From the NCBI GenBank assembly GCA_009829735.1, contig CM020618.1:20631346-20695345 (forward strand): DNA of 64,000 nucleotides, written 5' to 3'. Below the pieces are notes generated by a model. The model saw only the letters and a program-made list of their open reading frames with translations, made no database searches and was not told where the DNA came from. The position numbers and the translations under genes are program-made. Below, piece after piece: positions 1 to 10,762 of the stretch (positions within the stretch are counted from its first letter, which is position 1; the number at the start of each line of letters is the position of its first letter). The DNA is from Pyropia yezoensis (Eukaryota; Rhodophyta; Bangiophyceae; Bangiales; Bangiaceae).

Positions 1-1283
1 ATGTTCCCTTGAGGCTGGAAAGGAACAGGAGGAAGCGGAGGGGCACGCCGAGGTGGCGGTACCCGGGTATAACTGCGACCCCGACTTGGGGCCCCCGCAG
101 TAGGTTGAGTCATATGGTCATCATATGAGGGCACAGCCATAACTATGGGCTTGTCCGGGGGTGGCGCAGTGTGGCGATCCACCCCCGGGGCATACGGGTA
201 GTCCCCGATGCCCAACCCCTCTCGTAGGACCACACGGCCGTCGTGAAGTTCACGAGCGACCCACACGAACTGGCGAAGTGCGCCATCGTCCTTGGGCCCA
301 CGAGTGGGGCGGCGCAACTTGTGCTCAATGCTCCCCCACTCGATGAACTTATGGAGCCGGAGCATCTCCTCAAGTAGAGTGAGTTGTCCTGATGAGCACC
401 CCTCAGCAACTAGCTGAGGGGTGAGCTGTTCCAAACCTTGGATGAGCCGGAGGGGGAGATGCCAGAGCATCCCCCGCCGCTGAACACAAGACACCCAGGT
501 CGACATGACCTCGAGGAGCCACTGGGTGGCCAACATGGCCCACACCAGGTGATCAGGGCCAGCCGTCAACATGACGGAGCCGAAGTGGTCAAGCAACCGT
601 GGCAGCAACGCCGGGAACCCGTAGGGGACCTCAACTTGAGGCCACCACTCGGGCTTCTTCGGATAGTACTGCTCCTTGCTGGCAGCAGACTGTTGAGGAA
701 ACTCAAGTTGAGCCGAGGTCACCAAGTAGGGACCTCGCCGGAAGTCTTTCTCCATCCGCACATCAAAGTGATGAGTGTGCGGATCGGCCTCGTGGAGGTA
801 CGGGGGGCGAGTTGCCACCGCGTCCCAAGTAAAGGTCGGCAAGTCGCCGGGACCCGGGATAGTTCCCCCGCGGTCCACCATGGCCTTGGCACGCTGAACG
901 TCCTCAACCTCCTCATCGTCCAGGAAGGCAAACTGGTCCGTCCTGAAGCCGGCAGGGAACCCGACCCTACGGGGATGCTTCTCCCGTAGGCGGTCCCATA
1001 CCCGACCCATCGCTGCGCCAAGTCGGCCACAGCGAAAAACAGTCAACCCCTCCTCATAGAGAGGCCAAGCGGGGTAAAACCACCGCCCCAAGGCCTCACG
1101 CGGGACAACTTATCCCGCCTCCGGGGGAGACCCCGCCGTCAACCCAAAGCCGGGTGACGCGGGAGTCCCATCCCCCGGAGCGATCGCGGAGCCCCCGCCG
1201 GAAGTCCCGGCGGGTGCTGCACCGTAGGTGGTGTCCTCCATACGCTCATCTAGAGAGTCCGTCTCCACTCCCGGGGTCGCCAT
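1..1283 (-). pseudogene. Gag-like/unknown mobile-element ORF, truncated by window edge, one internal stop
   Basis: A minus-strand frame is open from the ATG at 1283 (CCATGG context) to the left edge of the window, apart from one TAA at 1110-1112. After the stop the same phase stays open for about 370 codons to position 1. It has ordinary protein composition, with aromatic and charged stretches such as GRWFYPAWPLYEEGL and FAFLDDEEVEDVQRAKAM, then a Trp/Leu-rich helical part and a Pro/Arg-rich end. Base use is less GC-extreme than in neighbouring host genes and resembles the two DNA transposons in this window. I do not recognise the family. A retroelement gag-like or other element-encoded structural protein is the best guess, because a Pro/Arg-rich end after a helical core is common there. 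Being open at the edge, it probably continues into a zinc knuckle, protease or polymerase region that would settle it. The internal stop suggests a decayed copy. Confidence 0.5.
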
Positions 1284-1579
1284 GGCTCTCCCCAAGTTGG
1301 GGAGAGACGCTCTGGCTATCGCGGCACGAGACCCGCCTCGAGTTGAGGGGGACTCGGATCGTGGGTATACGGGTGGCCTCCCCAGCGTGGGGCGGCCCAG
1401 TGGAAGGTGAAGGGGAGGTGGTGGTGATGGTGAAGTGTGAACTGAGGAGAGCAAGTTGCCGAGTGGGCAAGCTTGAGGAGAGGGGCGGTCAACGTGACCG
1501 CCTCCACATCCGCGTTACGTACTCGCTGGGGGACAGGAAGTCGCTCCCCCAACGCCGAGACGTGCGTTTACGCACCCCC

Positions 1580-2089
1580 TCACAGGGCCGACCGGGTCGG
1601 TCGGAACTGAGGAGAGGGGAGTGTGGCAGTATTGACCCCCAGGTAGGGGGGCAACACGTGCCATGCATGGGGCGGCAGGCCACTAGCCTGATCCGTTCCT
1701 CCCTCTGCATTTGGGTCCATATTCCCTAAGTTTGGGATAGTTAGCTTAGTAGTAAATCCAACTTGGATTTGAGGGTTTTCTGCATTTATCGTCTTGATTT
1801 TTCGTGTGGCCCGGTGGGCAGGTGCTGGGGTGGGAGATTCTGAGTGGCGAGATTCTGAGTGGACCCTGGGGGGATAAGGGGAGGGACAGCGGGGCTTGGC
1901 CCTGCGTCCCCGTCCCGACCAAGAAACTGTTGGACCACACACCATCCTCTTGTTTGTCCGTGGGGGGTTTGCCCCACAACAGGGACAGAGTGTGTGCGAC
2001 TTGCACTTCTTCCGGTTCCCCCGACACGGGAGGCAGCCCTTGCACACCGCCCCAACTTGGGTGCCGTGTGTGCATGTGGTTTTTGCCAC
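1580..2089 (-). CDS. Cys-rich open frame of unknown function (possible exon)
   Basis: This minus-strand open frame of about 169 codons begins with a dense cysteine/histidine block: C-T-H near its start, then CKGCLPCRGNRKKCKSH and CPCCGANPP. The spacing suggests two zinc-binding clusters. The rest is basic and Ser/Pro-rich. The first codon of the open stretch is GTG, no ATG lies upstream before an in-frame stop about ten codons away, and there is no clear downstream domain. If coding, it is an internal exon or a decayed piece of a mobile element; similar Cys-rich short domains occur in element-encoded proteins of algae. It lies about 300 bp upstream of, and on the same strand as, the gag-like frame at the left edge, so the two may belong to one element. 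Confidence is low because the region is repetitive and no splice sites were fixed. Confidence 0.25.
   Translation of the reverse strand: MAKTTCTHGTQVGAVCKGCLPCRGNRKKCKSHTLCPCCGANPPRTNKRMVCGPTVSWSGRGRRAKPRCPSPYPPRVHSESRHSESPTPAPAHRATRKIKTINAENPQIQVGFTTKLTIPNLGNMDPNAEGGTDQASGLPPHAWHVLPPYLGVNTATLPSPQFRPTRSAL
1834..1863. repeat. 15-bp tandem duplication
   Basis: Two adjacent copies of GAGATTCTGAGTGG(C/A) lie inside the Cys-rich frame region. This is a simple local duplication. Confidence 0.8.
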
Positions 2090-2705
2090 AGGGGGCCTGG
2101 ACGACTAAGCGTCCTCCCAGTGGTGTTCCCGTCCCGCCTGTACGTCGCACCCGTGCGACTACGCGGGTCGATGTATGGCCCGTACTGGCTGCAGTGGACA
2201 CAGTCGTCGACGGTGGTGGTGGCGGTGGCGGTGGCGGTGGCGGTGGCGGTGGCGGTAGGGGGGGTGTCGACGGCGACGCGACGGCGGCGTCCTGTACGAC
2301 GCGACGCGGTGCTCCTGGTGGGGAACAGGTGGCGGCGGCCGGCAGTGCCATGGACGGGGTACGTCGGGCGGAGACGGGGGCGACAGACGCGCCCCGTGGT
2401 CTGGTGGACACTGCAAGACGCTAAGACAGCGCACATCTTGCCCGTGACCCTCACCTACCACGGGGTGCGTCAGCCGCCCCCTTTTTCGCCGACGAGCCAA
2501 TTGTGGGTGATTGTCGGCCGTTCACTAGCAGGTTAGACGCCGGCTTTTCCCGGGGACCTTTCCCAGGATGAGTCGGATGTTTCCCGGAGGGGTTTAACCG
2601 ATAGTAAGCCCGCGTCCACTGAGAAAGTGGGGCCCAGAGCCTCAACAGGTTTTCGAGATCTATGTAGCCTGCAAAGATGACGCCCGGGCATCCCTGCTCG
2701 TCCCT
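2090..2705. other. Intergenic, GC-rich, no gene seen
   Basis: Contains a GGTGGC hexamer microsatellite at 2211-2256 and no reading frame with recognisable protein character on either strand. It ends at the CCCT target-site duplication of the first DNA transposon. Confidence 0.6.
2211..2256. repeat. (GGTGGC)n microsatellite
   Basis: About seven tandem GGTGGC units with small edge variation, visible directly. Confidence 0.9.
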
Positions 2706-3316
2706 CACACCCAGTTAAGACCCCATCAGAGCGGACATACGGGTTTCCACAGGATCCGGGCCGTTCCATTGGCGGCCGGGGAACCTCTGAAAGATCTGAG
2801 CCTGGTGATTGGTGACGTCGCGGGGTGTCGGCTGTCACCCTTGAACGCTCGTAAGATCCTCGGAACTCTGCGACGTGGCGGTCTGCACCCTCGCGGGTGG
2901 TGCCCGAGAGGGGCCCTACCAGTCCATTCATGAGGCCGAACCGTAGCTGCCGCGAATCCCATCGTGAGAAAATATCCAAATGTCTTGACCTTGCACACGT
3001 CGGCCGCATCTGACTGGATGACTTGGTGCGGTTCCGAGCCGCGTCCTGTCCGGTGTGGCAGCCAAGACAACGGACAGAATTCGAGCGGGGCGCGCCGACC
3101 AAAGCCGCTCGCTTGCCCACAGCCTGCCCAGCGAGTCACGGGTCCATATCCCTGGGGCCAGTCGGGCGCCCAGATGACAGCCCGCTGGCTGGCAGCCGCG
3201 TCGGAAACATGACCCGACGGCGCTAGCGCCGCGTGCCGGCCCGCCGTGTCACCAGCGGGCGCCGCGCACCGGGGGTGAGTCTTGCCGGAGGGTCAGCACA
3301 TGAATGTAACAGGCAC

Positions 3317-6289
3317 TTATTGTCTCTCCTGTCCTAAACTCAACAGGCACGCCGTTTCAGCTTCCAGCAGCTCCTCGTAGTGGTCCTCGCCATCGGCAGG
3401 GCAGTCCTCCGTCCCCGCCCCCGCCTGTTGCCCGCCCACTCGACGCCGGTACGAATCAATCTTACGAACTGCCAGTGCCAGATTATCGGCCGCCCACTTG
3501 GTGGCTTCGTCTGTCTGCTTCTGAGCGCAGGAGGCAGACTCCAGGCGGGGCCCTTCAGAGGCTGCCCGCCCTACAGCTGTCCGCTTGTCACCTAGATTCT
3601 TGGCGACCCGGGCGCCTTCTGGCGCTGGAGCCCTTCGCGGTCCGCGGTTAAAGGCCCCGTCGCCTGGCGCCCGACTCACGGCCATACGCCGCACGTAGGC
3701 CAGGCAGCTCTCCAACAAGGTGTCAGCCGCGTAATGATTGGCGTTCTGGTTATAATGCCCATGCCACGCCTCCAGCCCTTGCTCACTGTAACGGCCCAAG
3801 CTGCCGAATAGCGAGAGGAAGTCTGGGGCGTGGCACGCCAGCACGTGCAGCTTTGGCGTGATAGACGACCACTCAAAGTGCTTTTTAAGACCGTCCACCA
3901 GCTGGGCAGCGCCACGTCGGAAGCGCGCCACGTCGTCCTTAGGAATGGTCGCGACGGTGGTCAGCACGGGCAGGAGCTCCCGCCACGTTGCGCAGGCGCC
4001 CGAGTACGCCGTGCTGACCCACTGGGGCACGCTGCCGTCCAATAGGGAGCACACCATGGACAGCCGTCGCCCAATGCGCTGGCATTGTCGCCCCTCGAAG
4101 GCCCCTCCAAAGTAGGGCTTGGGCTTGACCCCAACTGCATATCTCAGCACACGCACCAGGTCATTGGCGTACCCGCGCGCTCGCGCCAGCCCATTGCAAA
4201 AATAGACGGCCTCAATCCCCAGACAGAGGAGCCAGACCGTGACGCCCAAAACCAAATGAAGGGGCATTGGAGAGATATGGCTGGGGTCGATGATGAGGAG
4301 GGGGCGGCGCTCGATGGAGAGGTGCTGCTTCAGCGACAGCGGGGTCCCGCGACTCGCGTTTCCGCCTTCTTGATAGGCCTCGGCCATTTTCTCCATTTGC
4401 TGCCGTGTCCGCAGAGTGCCGCGTGCCTTGCTCCCCGCTTGCATATCCCCGTACTCGTCGACCAATAGGCCGATGCGATCCGTACGGCCCCGCATTGCTG
4501 TGCAGTAAATGCATGGCATGCGGCTGCTGGCCCCCATGTGGCCGCACCAGAGGGTAACGAAGCTGTAGTCCCCCGTCAGGATGAGCCGCACGGCGCGGCA
4601 CTCCCCTGAGACCTCCACCCCGTCCGTCCGCAGCGCGTCAATATCTGGAACGTACACGTCAGCCATCCTTGACAGGGCGTCATGGTCATCTTTCTTGGAC
4701 GGGAACACGCCGTAGAGAATTGTGTTCCCTCGACTGCATGGGTGCTCTTAGTTGAGGATGGAAAGGAAGGCTTTACATGAGCTTAGCAAGCCACCCTTGT
4801 CAAGTCCAAAGCACAGCTGGACGTCCCGCACCTTCGGGTCCGGCACGGCCCCCGGGCTGTCTTGCCCCTCAAATGCGGACACAGCCTTAATCTCCTTGCC
4901 GTCAGGTCCACGTGTCGCACGCTCGAGGAAGTCGCCGCCAGCCAGCAGGTCGTCAATCAGTCCTTGTACAGCCGCCCGCGGCGTGACGAGGAAGGCCCCC
5001 GCCCCGTCAGACATCACCTGGTTCCGCTCCTCCGCTTGGGCCTCGGCGAGGTCGCGTCGCAGTACTTCCCGGCTTGCCAGACCACTGGTGGCCCCACCCC
5101 TAAAAAGGCGGACACGCTGCCATAGCGTCCTGCTAATGTTGTTGTCCAGGACGAATTGCGTTTGCAGCCGAGCTGAAAGGGGCGCCAGAGCCGCCGCAGC
5201 GGGGGCCACCACCACGCCACCACTTTGGCGGGCCCGCCGGCATAAGTCCTTCACAGCCGCAATGAGGAAGCCGTGCTCAACCCCGAGCACCCTGCTGGCC
5301 GCTGCGGCAACCTCAGCGGCCCTCCACCGTTTTTGGCGCGGGCCCACGTCCACCTTGCGGGGGATGGTATAGCTCGTGTAAATCCGTGTGCTACCATTAA
5401 CAAAGGTGACCTTGATAGACCCCGGCCGCGTAGCAGCAAAGTACTCATTGACTCGTGCGGCGTCAAGCTCCCCATCCTCCTCCTGCGCCTCTCCCATTGG
5501 ACCGTCAAGACGGGATACCTCGGCCGAGGTAGAGGCTCTGCCGCACCCGCACGCTCGCGCGGAACGGCCAGTGGGGAGACGCCAAGGGAGTGGGGCCACG
5601 TCCAGGCCAGCCACTTGCACTGCCTCCAGCTGAGGAGGCGTCACGTCCACACCAGCCACCCACACTGCCTCGAGCTGAGGGGGCGCCACGTGCGCACCAG
5701 CCACCCGCACTGCCTCGCGCTGGGGGGGCGCGACGTGGAAGCCGGCAGGGCGGACGGTCCGGAGCGCCGGGCGCGGACCGCCAGACCTGTCCAGAGTTCC
5801 GCGCGTCGCCTTCTTGCGTGCTCTCAGATAGCACACCGAGCAGGTGCCTGTCGGCGCCCCACGACTGTCGGTGGGCTCCGACACGGTACACTTGCGCAAC
5901 GGCGCGGCGGCCACGAGCGCAACAGCTGCTCTCTCAGTGTTGACGGCCGACGTGACCGCGTGCCGCCATAGACGGCCGGCTCGGCTGTCTCGCACGAACG
6001 GAGACGCGCACAGGGAGCACACAAACGCCAAGGGAGGACCTGTAAACGCTTTACCAACCAAGAGAGAGGCTTGAGAGCTGAACCAATCAATCATGGTCCG
6101 TGGGAAGCGTAGATAAACGAAGCCCCGTAGCGAAAAAATAAGCAGGGGTTCCAGGGGTTCCAAGGGCACAGGGAGGATCAGAAAGCCATCCCGCCTCCGT
6201 TCAACGAGAGACCTCTTCAAGAATCGCGATGCCCCGGACCGTTTGTGCGTCTCAAAGTACGTACAGGTCTGGTCGATCTCCCGAGTCAT
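3317..6289 (-). pseudogene. Transposase of element A (DKGG/SEQGLEAWHGH type), broken by one TAA
   Basis: Two long frames (6289-4748 and 4708-3317) are in the same phase and are separated by one TAA at 4748-4750 plus 13 in-frame codons. The intact relative in element B reads a Gln codon (CAG) there, so this looks like a nonsense mutation, probably CAA to TAA. Start: ATG at 6289. Full length would be about 990 residues. Seen in order: two CxxC pairs near the N-terminus (CSLC, CSVC), probably zinc-binding; four imperfect 15-residue repeats around VAPPQLEAVQV; the shared SGLASREVLR; FGLDKGG; GDYSFV followed by MPCIYC; EYGDMQAGSKA; HVLACHAPDFLSLFGS; and SEQGLEAWHGHYN. The acidic residues of DKGG, GDYSF and SEQ..E are candidate DDE catalytic positions (inference). 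The C-terminus is helical (VRKIDSYRRR). Confidence 0.8.
5595..5755 (-). repeat. 45-bp coding minisatellite in transposase A
   Basis: Four imperfect 45-bp units encode the 15-residue repeat AG(F/A/V/L)(H/D)V(A/T)PPQ(R/L)EAV(R/W/Q)V. The element B transposase has no equivalent, so it is a lineage-specific expansion. Confidence 0.75.
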
Positions 6290-6561
6290 CCGTCATGGCC
6301 TCAGGTGCCATCCTCGGCACTGCGTGGGACAATAGGGTGCAATGGGTGTTGGGTGGGGGGCGTGCCGGGGTGTTCTGGGTCGACGGTTTGGGCGATGGAA
6401 GGGCGCAGGGCGCCAGCAGACGCGGGCGTGGTGTCGCCGCGATAGTCGCCACCGCGACGACGACCGGGCCTAGACGCCTTACGTTTCGGAAAAAGTCGGA
6501 ACGTGGCACTGTAATGAGCAAATGTGGACGAATACGGTAAGACCGCCCTTAACTGGGTGTG

Positions 6562-7650
6562 CCCTCCCGCCTCCTGCCGCCCGGGATCCCTCTGTTTCGT
6601 GGCCGCCCTGGCGGCCGCCACCCTCCCGCGCGCGGCGGCCGCCTCGTGTGCGTCCTGGGCTCCCTCGCCCCTGCACCATTGTTGCCCGCCGCCACCGTCC
6701 CCGCCGTCGCCGTCGCTGTGGCTGCTGATGGCGTGGCACGGGTACCTCATCCGTGCTCGGGGGGAGGCGGGCTCCAGTGAGGGTGGGGGGGGAAGAGGGG
6801 TCGGTGCGCCCGCCGCTCATGGGGATCAGGCGCGTCGCTCCCCCCCCCCCTTTCCCACTTTTATCCACTCGCATACGGGGCGGTAGGCCGGGCGCCCCGC
6901 TGGGCAGCGTCGGCGCCATGGTTGTCATGGCCGCCCCTCGGAACAGCGGAGGATTGCGTGGCGGCCTTTGTTGCCGCCGCGTGCCGGCGCCCCCGCTGTC
7001 GCCACCACTGCTGCGGCCATTTCCTCCCCCGCCACTGCCGCCGTCGCCGTGATGGCGGCCACCTAGGCGTCCTCTGCGGCAGACATCCTCTCCCGCCGCT
7101 GTGCGGTGGACGTCCCCTCCGTTTCGGTTCAGGCGCAAGGACCTCTGGCGCCGCATTGGGTCCGTTGGCGGACGACCCCTTCTCCCCCCAACGCCCCCCC
7201 CCCCTCCCCCGGTCCCTACTGCGCTTCCTCATTGCCTCCCTCCACCCTTCCGTGTGTAGGAGCGCTGCCCCTGCAGTGCCTGCATCGGGACGCGGGGGCC
7301 CTCCGTTCCGGCACGCGGTCCAACGACACGGCGCCACCCCCATCCCGTCCTCTGCGGTGTGCGTCGTGGGGGGCGGGGGGGGTGTCTCCGTCTGGGCGGG
7401 CCAGTCACAGGCACGGCCCCCGCTCAGTTGCGAGGGGCCGGCTGAAAACAAAGGGTGCACCTTGTCGCGGCTGGTGTCGAGATCGGCCGCCGCTACCCAT
7501 TGCACGCGCCCTTCCCGGTTGGGCCAGCCCCTGCACGGCAGGCGTGGCGCGGCTGCCTCGCTCCACTGCCGCTGTCGTCGGTTGGACGCGGTTTCCCGAC
7601 CCGTTGTCGGCACCGCCCTCAGGAGAGGGCGTCTTCTCCTGTACTCCGAG
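6562..7650. other. Intergenic, no gene supported
   Basis: GC-rich sequence between transposon A and the secreted-protein gene. Open frames on both strands are Arg/Pro/Gly-rich and look like composition artefacts. The last few hundred bases should hold the promoter of the gene starting at 7651; no TATA box was found. Confidence 0.5.
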
Positions 7651-8787
7651 ATGGGATCCACGAGCCGTCTTGCCTTGGTCGCGTTGGCGGCCGGTATCAC
7701 GCTGTCGGTATGGAGGAGTGGCAGTGGCTGCGGGGGGTACCATCAAGGGGCGGGAAGGGGCGGGTGGGGCGGTCGCCAACCACGCGTCTGCGACCAAAGC
7801 TGCAACTACAATCACAAGGAGCGCATGTAGACTAACCAATTGACTGTGAACGCGGTTGAGCTGCGGCGGCTCTGCTGTACGGATCTCCACTTTGTGTGTG
7901 TGCCATGCGCTTGCCGTCCATTTGCGTCCATCCACTCTTCGTCGTGTCTCTTGGGTGCCCCTCACCCTCGATTGGTCACTTGCCTCCCTTCCCCTCTCCA
8001 TCTTTCCCCCCCCGCATTTGTGTTTTCCCCTTTTTTGCAGCTGGCGTCTTCGGCCGTCGCGTGGAACGAGTGCGGTACCGCGTGGTGCTGCCGCAATGAA
8101 TGGAAGTTTTCCAGTGCCAACGAATCCACCGAGGCCTCCCTTCGCGCCTATGAGGAGTGCCAGGTGACCACGCCAACGGTGCCTCTGGTTCGGCCCGGCC
8201 CCTCCCCCGCGCCCACCCCCGAGCCGATGCACCTGCTGTGCTACAACTCGGGGGCCGCCACCTTCCCTTCATGCCCCGGGACCAACGCCTCTGCCCCTCC
8301 ACCGCCGCCGCCGCCCTACTACCAGGCCTTGGAGGTGTGCAGCTCGTCGTGGTGCTTGCATTCGGGCTGGCCCAGCCTGTTCTACGGCCGCCCCTGCTAC
8401 TTTTCGGCCCGCTTTGCCTACCCCATGACCTGCGCCCTGTGGGCGGCCACGTTCGGGTCTCGTGAGGTTGTTGAGCGCAAGGTGGCCTATGGTGGGCCCG
8501 CCTGGGACCCCTCGTGGGGCGGCGTGGGGGCCCGCTTTGGGTTGACAGCCGACGAGGCCGCATCGACGGCGGCGGCGGTGGCGGTGGCAGGCACCGACGC
8601 CGCGCGGGAGCCAGCCGCTGGCGGCGCCACCGCGCACGCTGACCGCGGCGTCCGGCAGCTGACGGGGGAAGGCCCCACGGCGGGGGCACGCGGCCAAGAC
8701 TTGGACGCCCACACGCTGGCACTGTTGGAGGCGCTGGCGCCCATGAACGTGTGGGTCAAGCACGGGGTCGTTCAACCCGAGCGCTAG
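7651..8787 (+). CDS. Secreted Cys-rich protein, two exons
   Basis: Exon 1 is 7651-7707 and exon 2 is 8041-8787, joined across a 333-bp GT..AG intron (GTATGG donor, TTTTTTGCAG acceptor after a pyrimidine tract). The product is 267 residues. The two exons together make a textbook signal peptide: a short N-region, a hydrophobic Leu/Ala core ending near ITLSLASSAVA, and a likely cleavage before WNECG. The intron lies inside the signal peptide, which strongly supports the splice. The mature protein has ten cysteines in its first half and a repeated motif C-x3-W-C-x4-W (CGTAWCCRNEW and CSSSWCLHSGW), possible N-glycosylation sites (NES, NAS), a Pro-rich linker, then an Ala-rich half with no cysteines. 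The family is not recognised. It is probably an extracellular or cell-wall/secretory-pathway protein stabilised by disulfides. The nearest neighbour, a BAR gene, converges on it. Confidence 0.8.
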
Positions 8788-9510
8788 GGGGGATGTGGCA
8801 GTGGGGAGGGGGGGGGAGGGGTGTTGGTGGGGGGGCAGTTGGCCCTGCCACTCAGAGGCGCGAAGCGGGCGGCATTCGGCACCGGGGCCACACCCTTGCG
8901 GTGTGGCCCGCCCGTGGCATGGTGAGCGGGCCTCGGCGATCCGTCGGCGCCACGCGTAGGCCCCCATTCACTACAAATCGGGAGGGTTAAAAAAGACAGG
9001 CCCTCTCGAGCTGTTTACCAGTGTCTCACCCCTGGGCAGATGGCACGCCAGAGGGAACGCTCCACTGCTAGGGATGACGATGGCAGGTCACACGGGAAGC
9101 GTGTGGGACGGACAGGGCCGGCTCACACGCCCGCTGGCCGCCCCGCCCCCGTGACGTGCGTACCGCCCTGCACTGACCGCGGTCGCCGCAGACTGACAGA
9201 CGCCCTCTGGCGAGGGAGCGGGTTGGTGCTGAGGTGGTTGGTCGGCGAAAAACCGCCCCCGCGTCGGCGCACAGCCGCTCTCCCTCACGCAAGACACCAA
9301 CGTCAACGCCAGGGTGAGTGGAACTGGAATGAAATAGCGTCAACGGGGCGTGGCCCCCCTCTCCACAGGCCGACCTTCCCCCCCCCAGCGCCACACGTTC
9401 GTGGCACTGCACGAGGCAATGCTCAACTTCCCGGCGGCGGCGCCCATTGGCACGGCGGCGCGCCCCCCGCCCCCCCCTCCCACCCTCCCGCCATGGCCAC
9501 GCTCCAAACG
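8788..9510. other. Convergent intergenic region
   Basis: Lies between the 3' ends of the secreted-protein gene (+) and the BAR gene (-). It begins with a G-rich tract and contains no convincing frame. It should hold both 3' UTRs; no AATAAA signal was seen. Confidence 0.6.
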
Positions 9511-10762
9511 TTAGGCAGCCGCGGGCGCCGAGGAGGCCACCGTCGCGGACGCCTCTGCCGTCGCCGCGGACGCCTCTGCCGTCGCCGTGGGCACCTCTGC
9601 CGTCGCCGTGGGCACCTCTGCCGCCGCCGCGGGCGACGATGGCGCCGGCGGGGTGACGCTCTCGCCAACCTCGGCGGGCGGCGGCGGCGGCAGCGCCTGG
9701 ATGGCCTTGACCCCCCCCGCCGCCCCGGCCACCGGCTCCACCGCCGCCCAGCTGGCCATCTCCTCGTCCAGCCGGGACAGCGCGTCCTGGTTGTCATCCA
9801 CAAATGCAAAAGTCCCCGACAGGGTGGTCATGCAGGCCGACATGGCGCTCGCCTGGGCGGCAAAGAAGGAGCAAAACAGGGCGGTAAACGCCACCCGCCG
9901 CTTCTCCCAAATCCCCTTTTGCCGCGCCGTCACCGCCTCGACGGCGCCGTCATAGGCGGCGCGGGCGGCCTCAAACTTTTCCAGGTTACGCCCAATCTTG
10001 GCCTCGTCCCGCCCGCTGCCGGTCTTCGCCTGGAGGGTCTCGAGCTTTTTCGCATACATGTCGAGCTCCACTTTGCTCGCCTGCAGGGTGGTCTTGATGT
10101 CCTTTTCCACCCCGTCAATCTCGGCGAGGTAGGCCCGCACGAGCGCCTCCAGCTGCTTGTGCTGGCTCGTCGTGCTCTCCACCCGCCCGTTAAACGTCTT
10201 GAGCAACGCCAGCGAGGTGGTGGCCGTCTCCTTGGCCACCACCCGCATGTGGTCGGGGTCGGGGTAGGATGTGGCAAAGCTGGGGCCACCATCCAGGGGG
10301 GGCATTCGTAACAAGTAGCAGCACACGCACAGCCAGAGAAGTGGGATGGGGGTGGGCGGGGGTTGGGGGGTGGGTGGGAACAAGCAGCCACTCTGTTAGC
10401 AACGAGCTGCATGCGGCGGCAGTCCAAGACGACGGCCTCCCTCACGTGTGGCTCCGCAGGAGAAGCAAAAGGAACAGGCGACCAAGTCCAACGGAAGAAG
10501 AAGACAAAAGACAGAGAGGGTAGGGGAGTTTTGGCATGCACCACAGGGGAGGCGGCGGCGGGTGCACGTACCGGTCCGCAAAGTTGACAAAGTTGCTGCC
10601 CACCAGGCTGGTCCAGTTGCGCTCCGTCGCGGCCGTCTCCTCCAGCCCCGCCTTGAGCGCCTTGGCCGCCCCGTCCAGCCGCTGGCGGTAGTCCTGCACC
10701 TCGGCATTCTCAATGGTGTGGGTGGACATGGCGGCCACGTTGCGCTTCACCTTGTGCAACAT
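9511..10762 (-). CDS. BAR-domain protein, two exons
   Basis: Exon 1 is 10762-10572 and exon 2 is 10279-9511, with a 292-bp intron (GTACGT donor, CCCCAG acceptor) that splits an Arg codon and restores one continuous frame of 319 residues. The protein is a long helical coiled coil from about residue 5 to 220. A segment with FEAARAAYDGAVEAVT and WEKRRVAFTALFCSFFAAQ corresponds to helices 2-3 of a BAR domain, the crescent dimer that senses or makes membrane curvature during endocytosis and vesicle traffic. After it come a short acidic stretch and an Ala/Pro/Thr tail with PTATAEV-type repeats. There is no SH3 domain, so it resembles the single-domain Rvs161 type more than amphiphysin. The start ATG directly follows a CAG in a pyrimidine-rich run, so a 5' UTR intron or an earlier exon is possible. 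Confidence 0.8.

Larger units (their letters stand above)
2706..6561 (-). mobile_element. DNA transposon A, TIRs CACACCCAGTTAAG, 4-bp TSD CCCT
   Basis: The element is bounded by perfect 14-bp terminal inverted repeats: CACACCCAGTTAAG at 2706-2719 and its reverse complement at 6548-6561. The flanking tetranucleotide CCCT is present on both sides (2702-2705 and 6562-6565), giving a 4-bp target-site duplication. A second subterminal inverted block, GCGG(A/T)C(A/T)TAC, starts at 2731 on the left and 6547 on the right. The left end carries about 11 extra bases between the two blocks, and so does element B at 13225. Length is 3,856 bp. It encodes one transposase-like protein on the minus strand. 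The CAC start and 4-bp duplication recall the CMC (CACTA/Mirage/Chapaev) group, but the transposase does not visibly match a family I can name with certainty. Confidence 0.85.

Noticed and set aside
2533-3120. Minus-strand 195-codon frame inside the end of transposon A
   Set aside because: No similarity to the transposase or to any domain; overlaps the left terminus of the element and looks like non-coding subterminal DNA.
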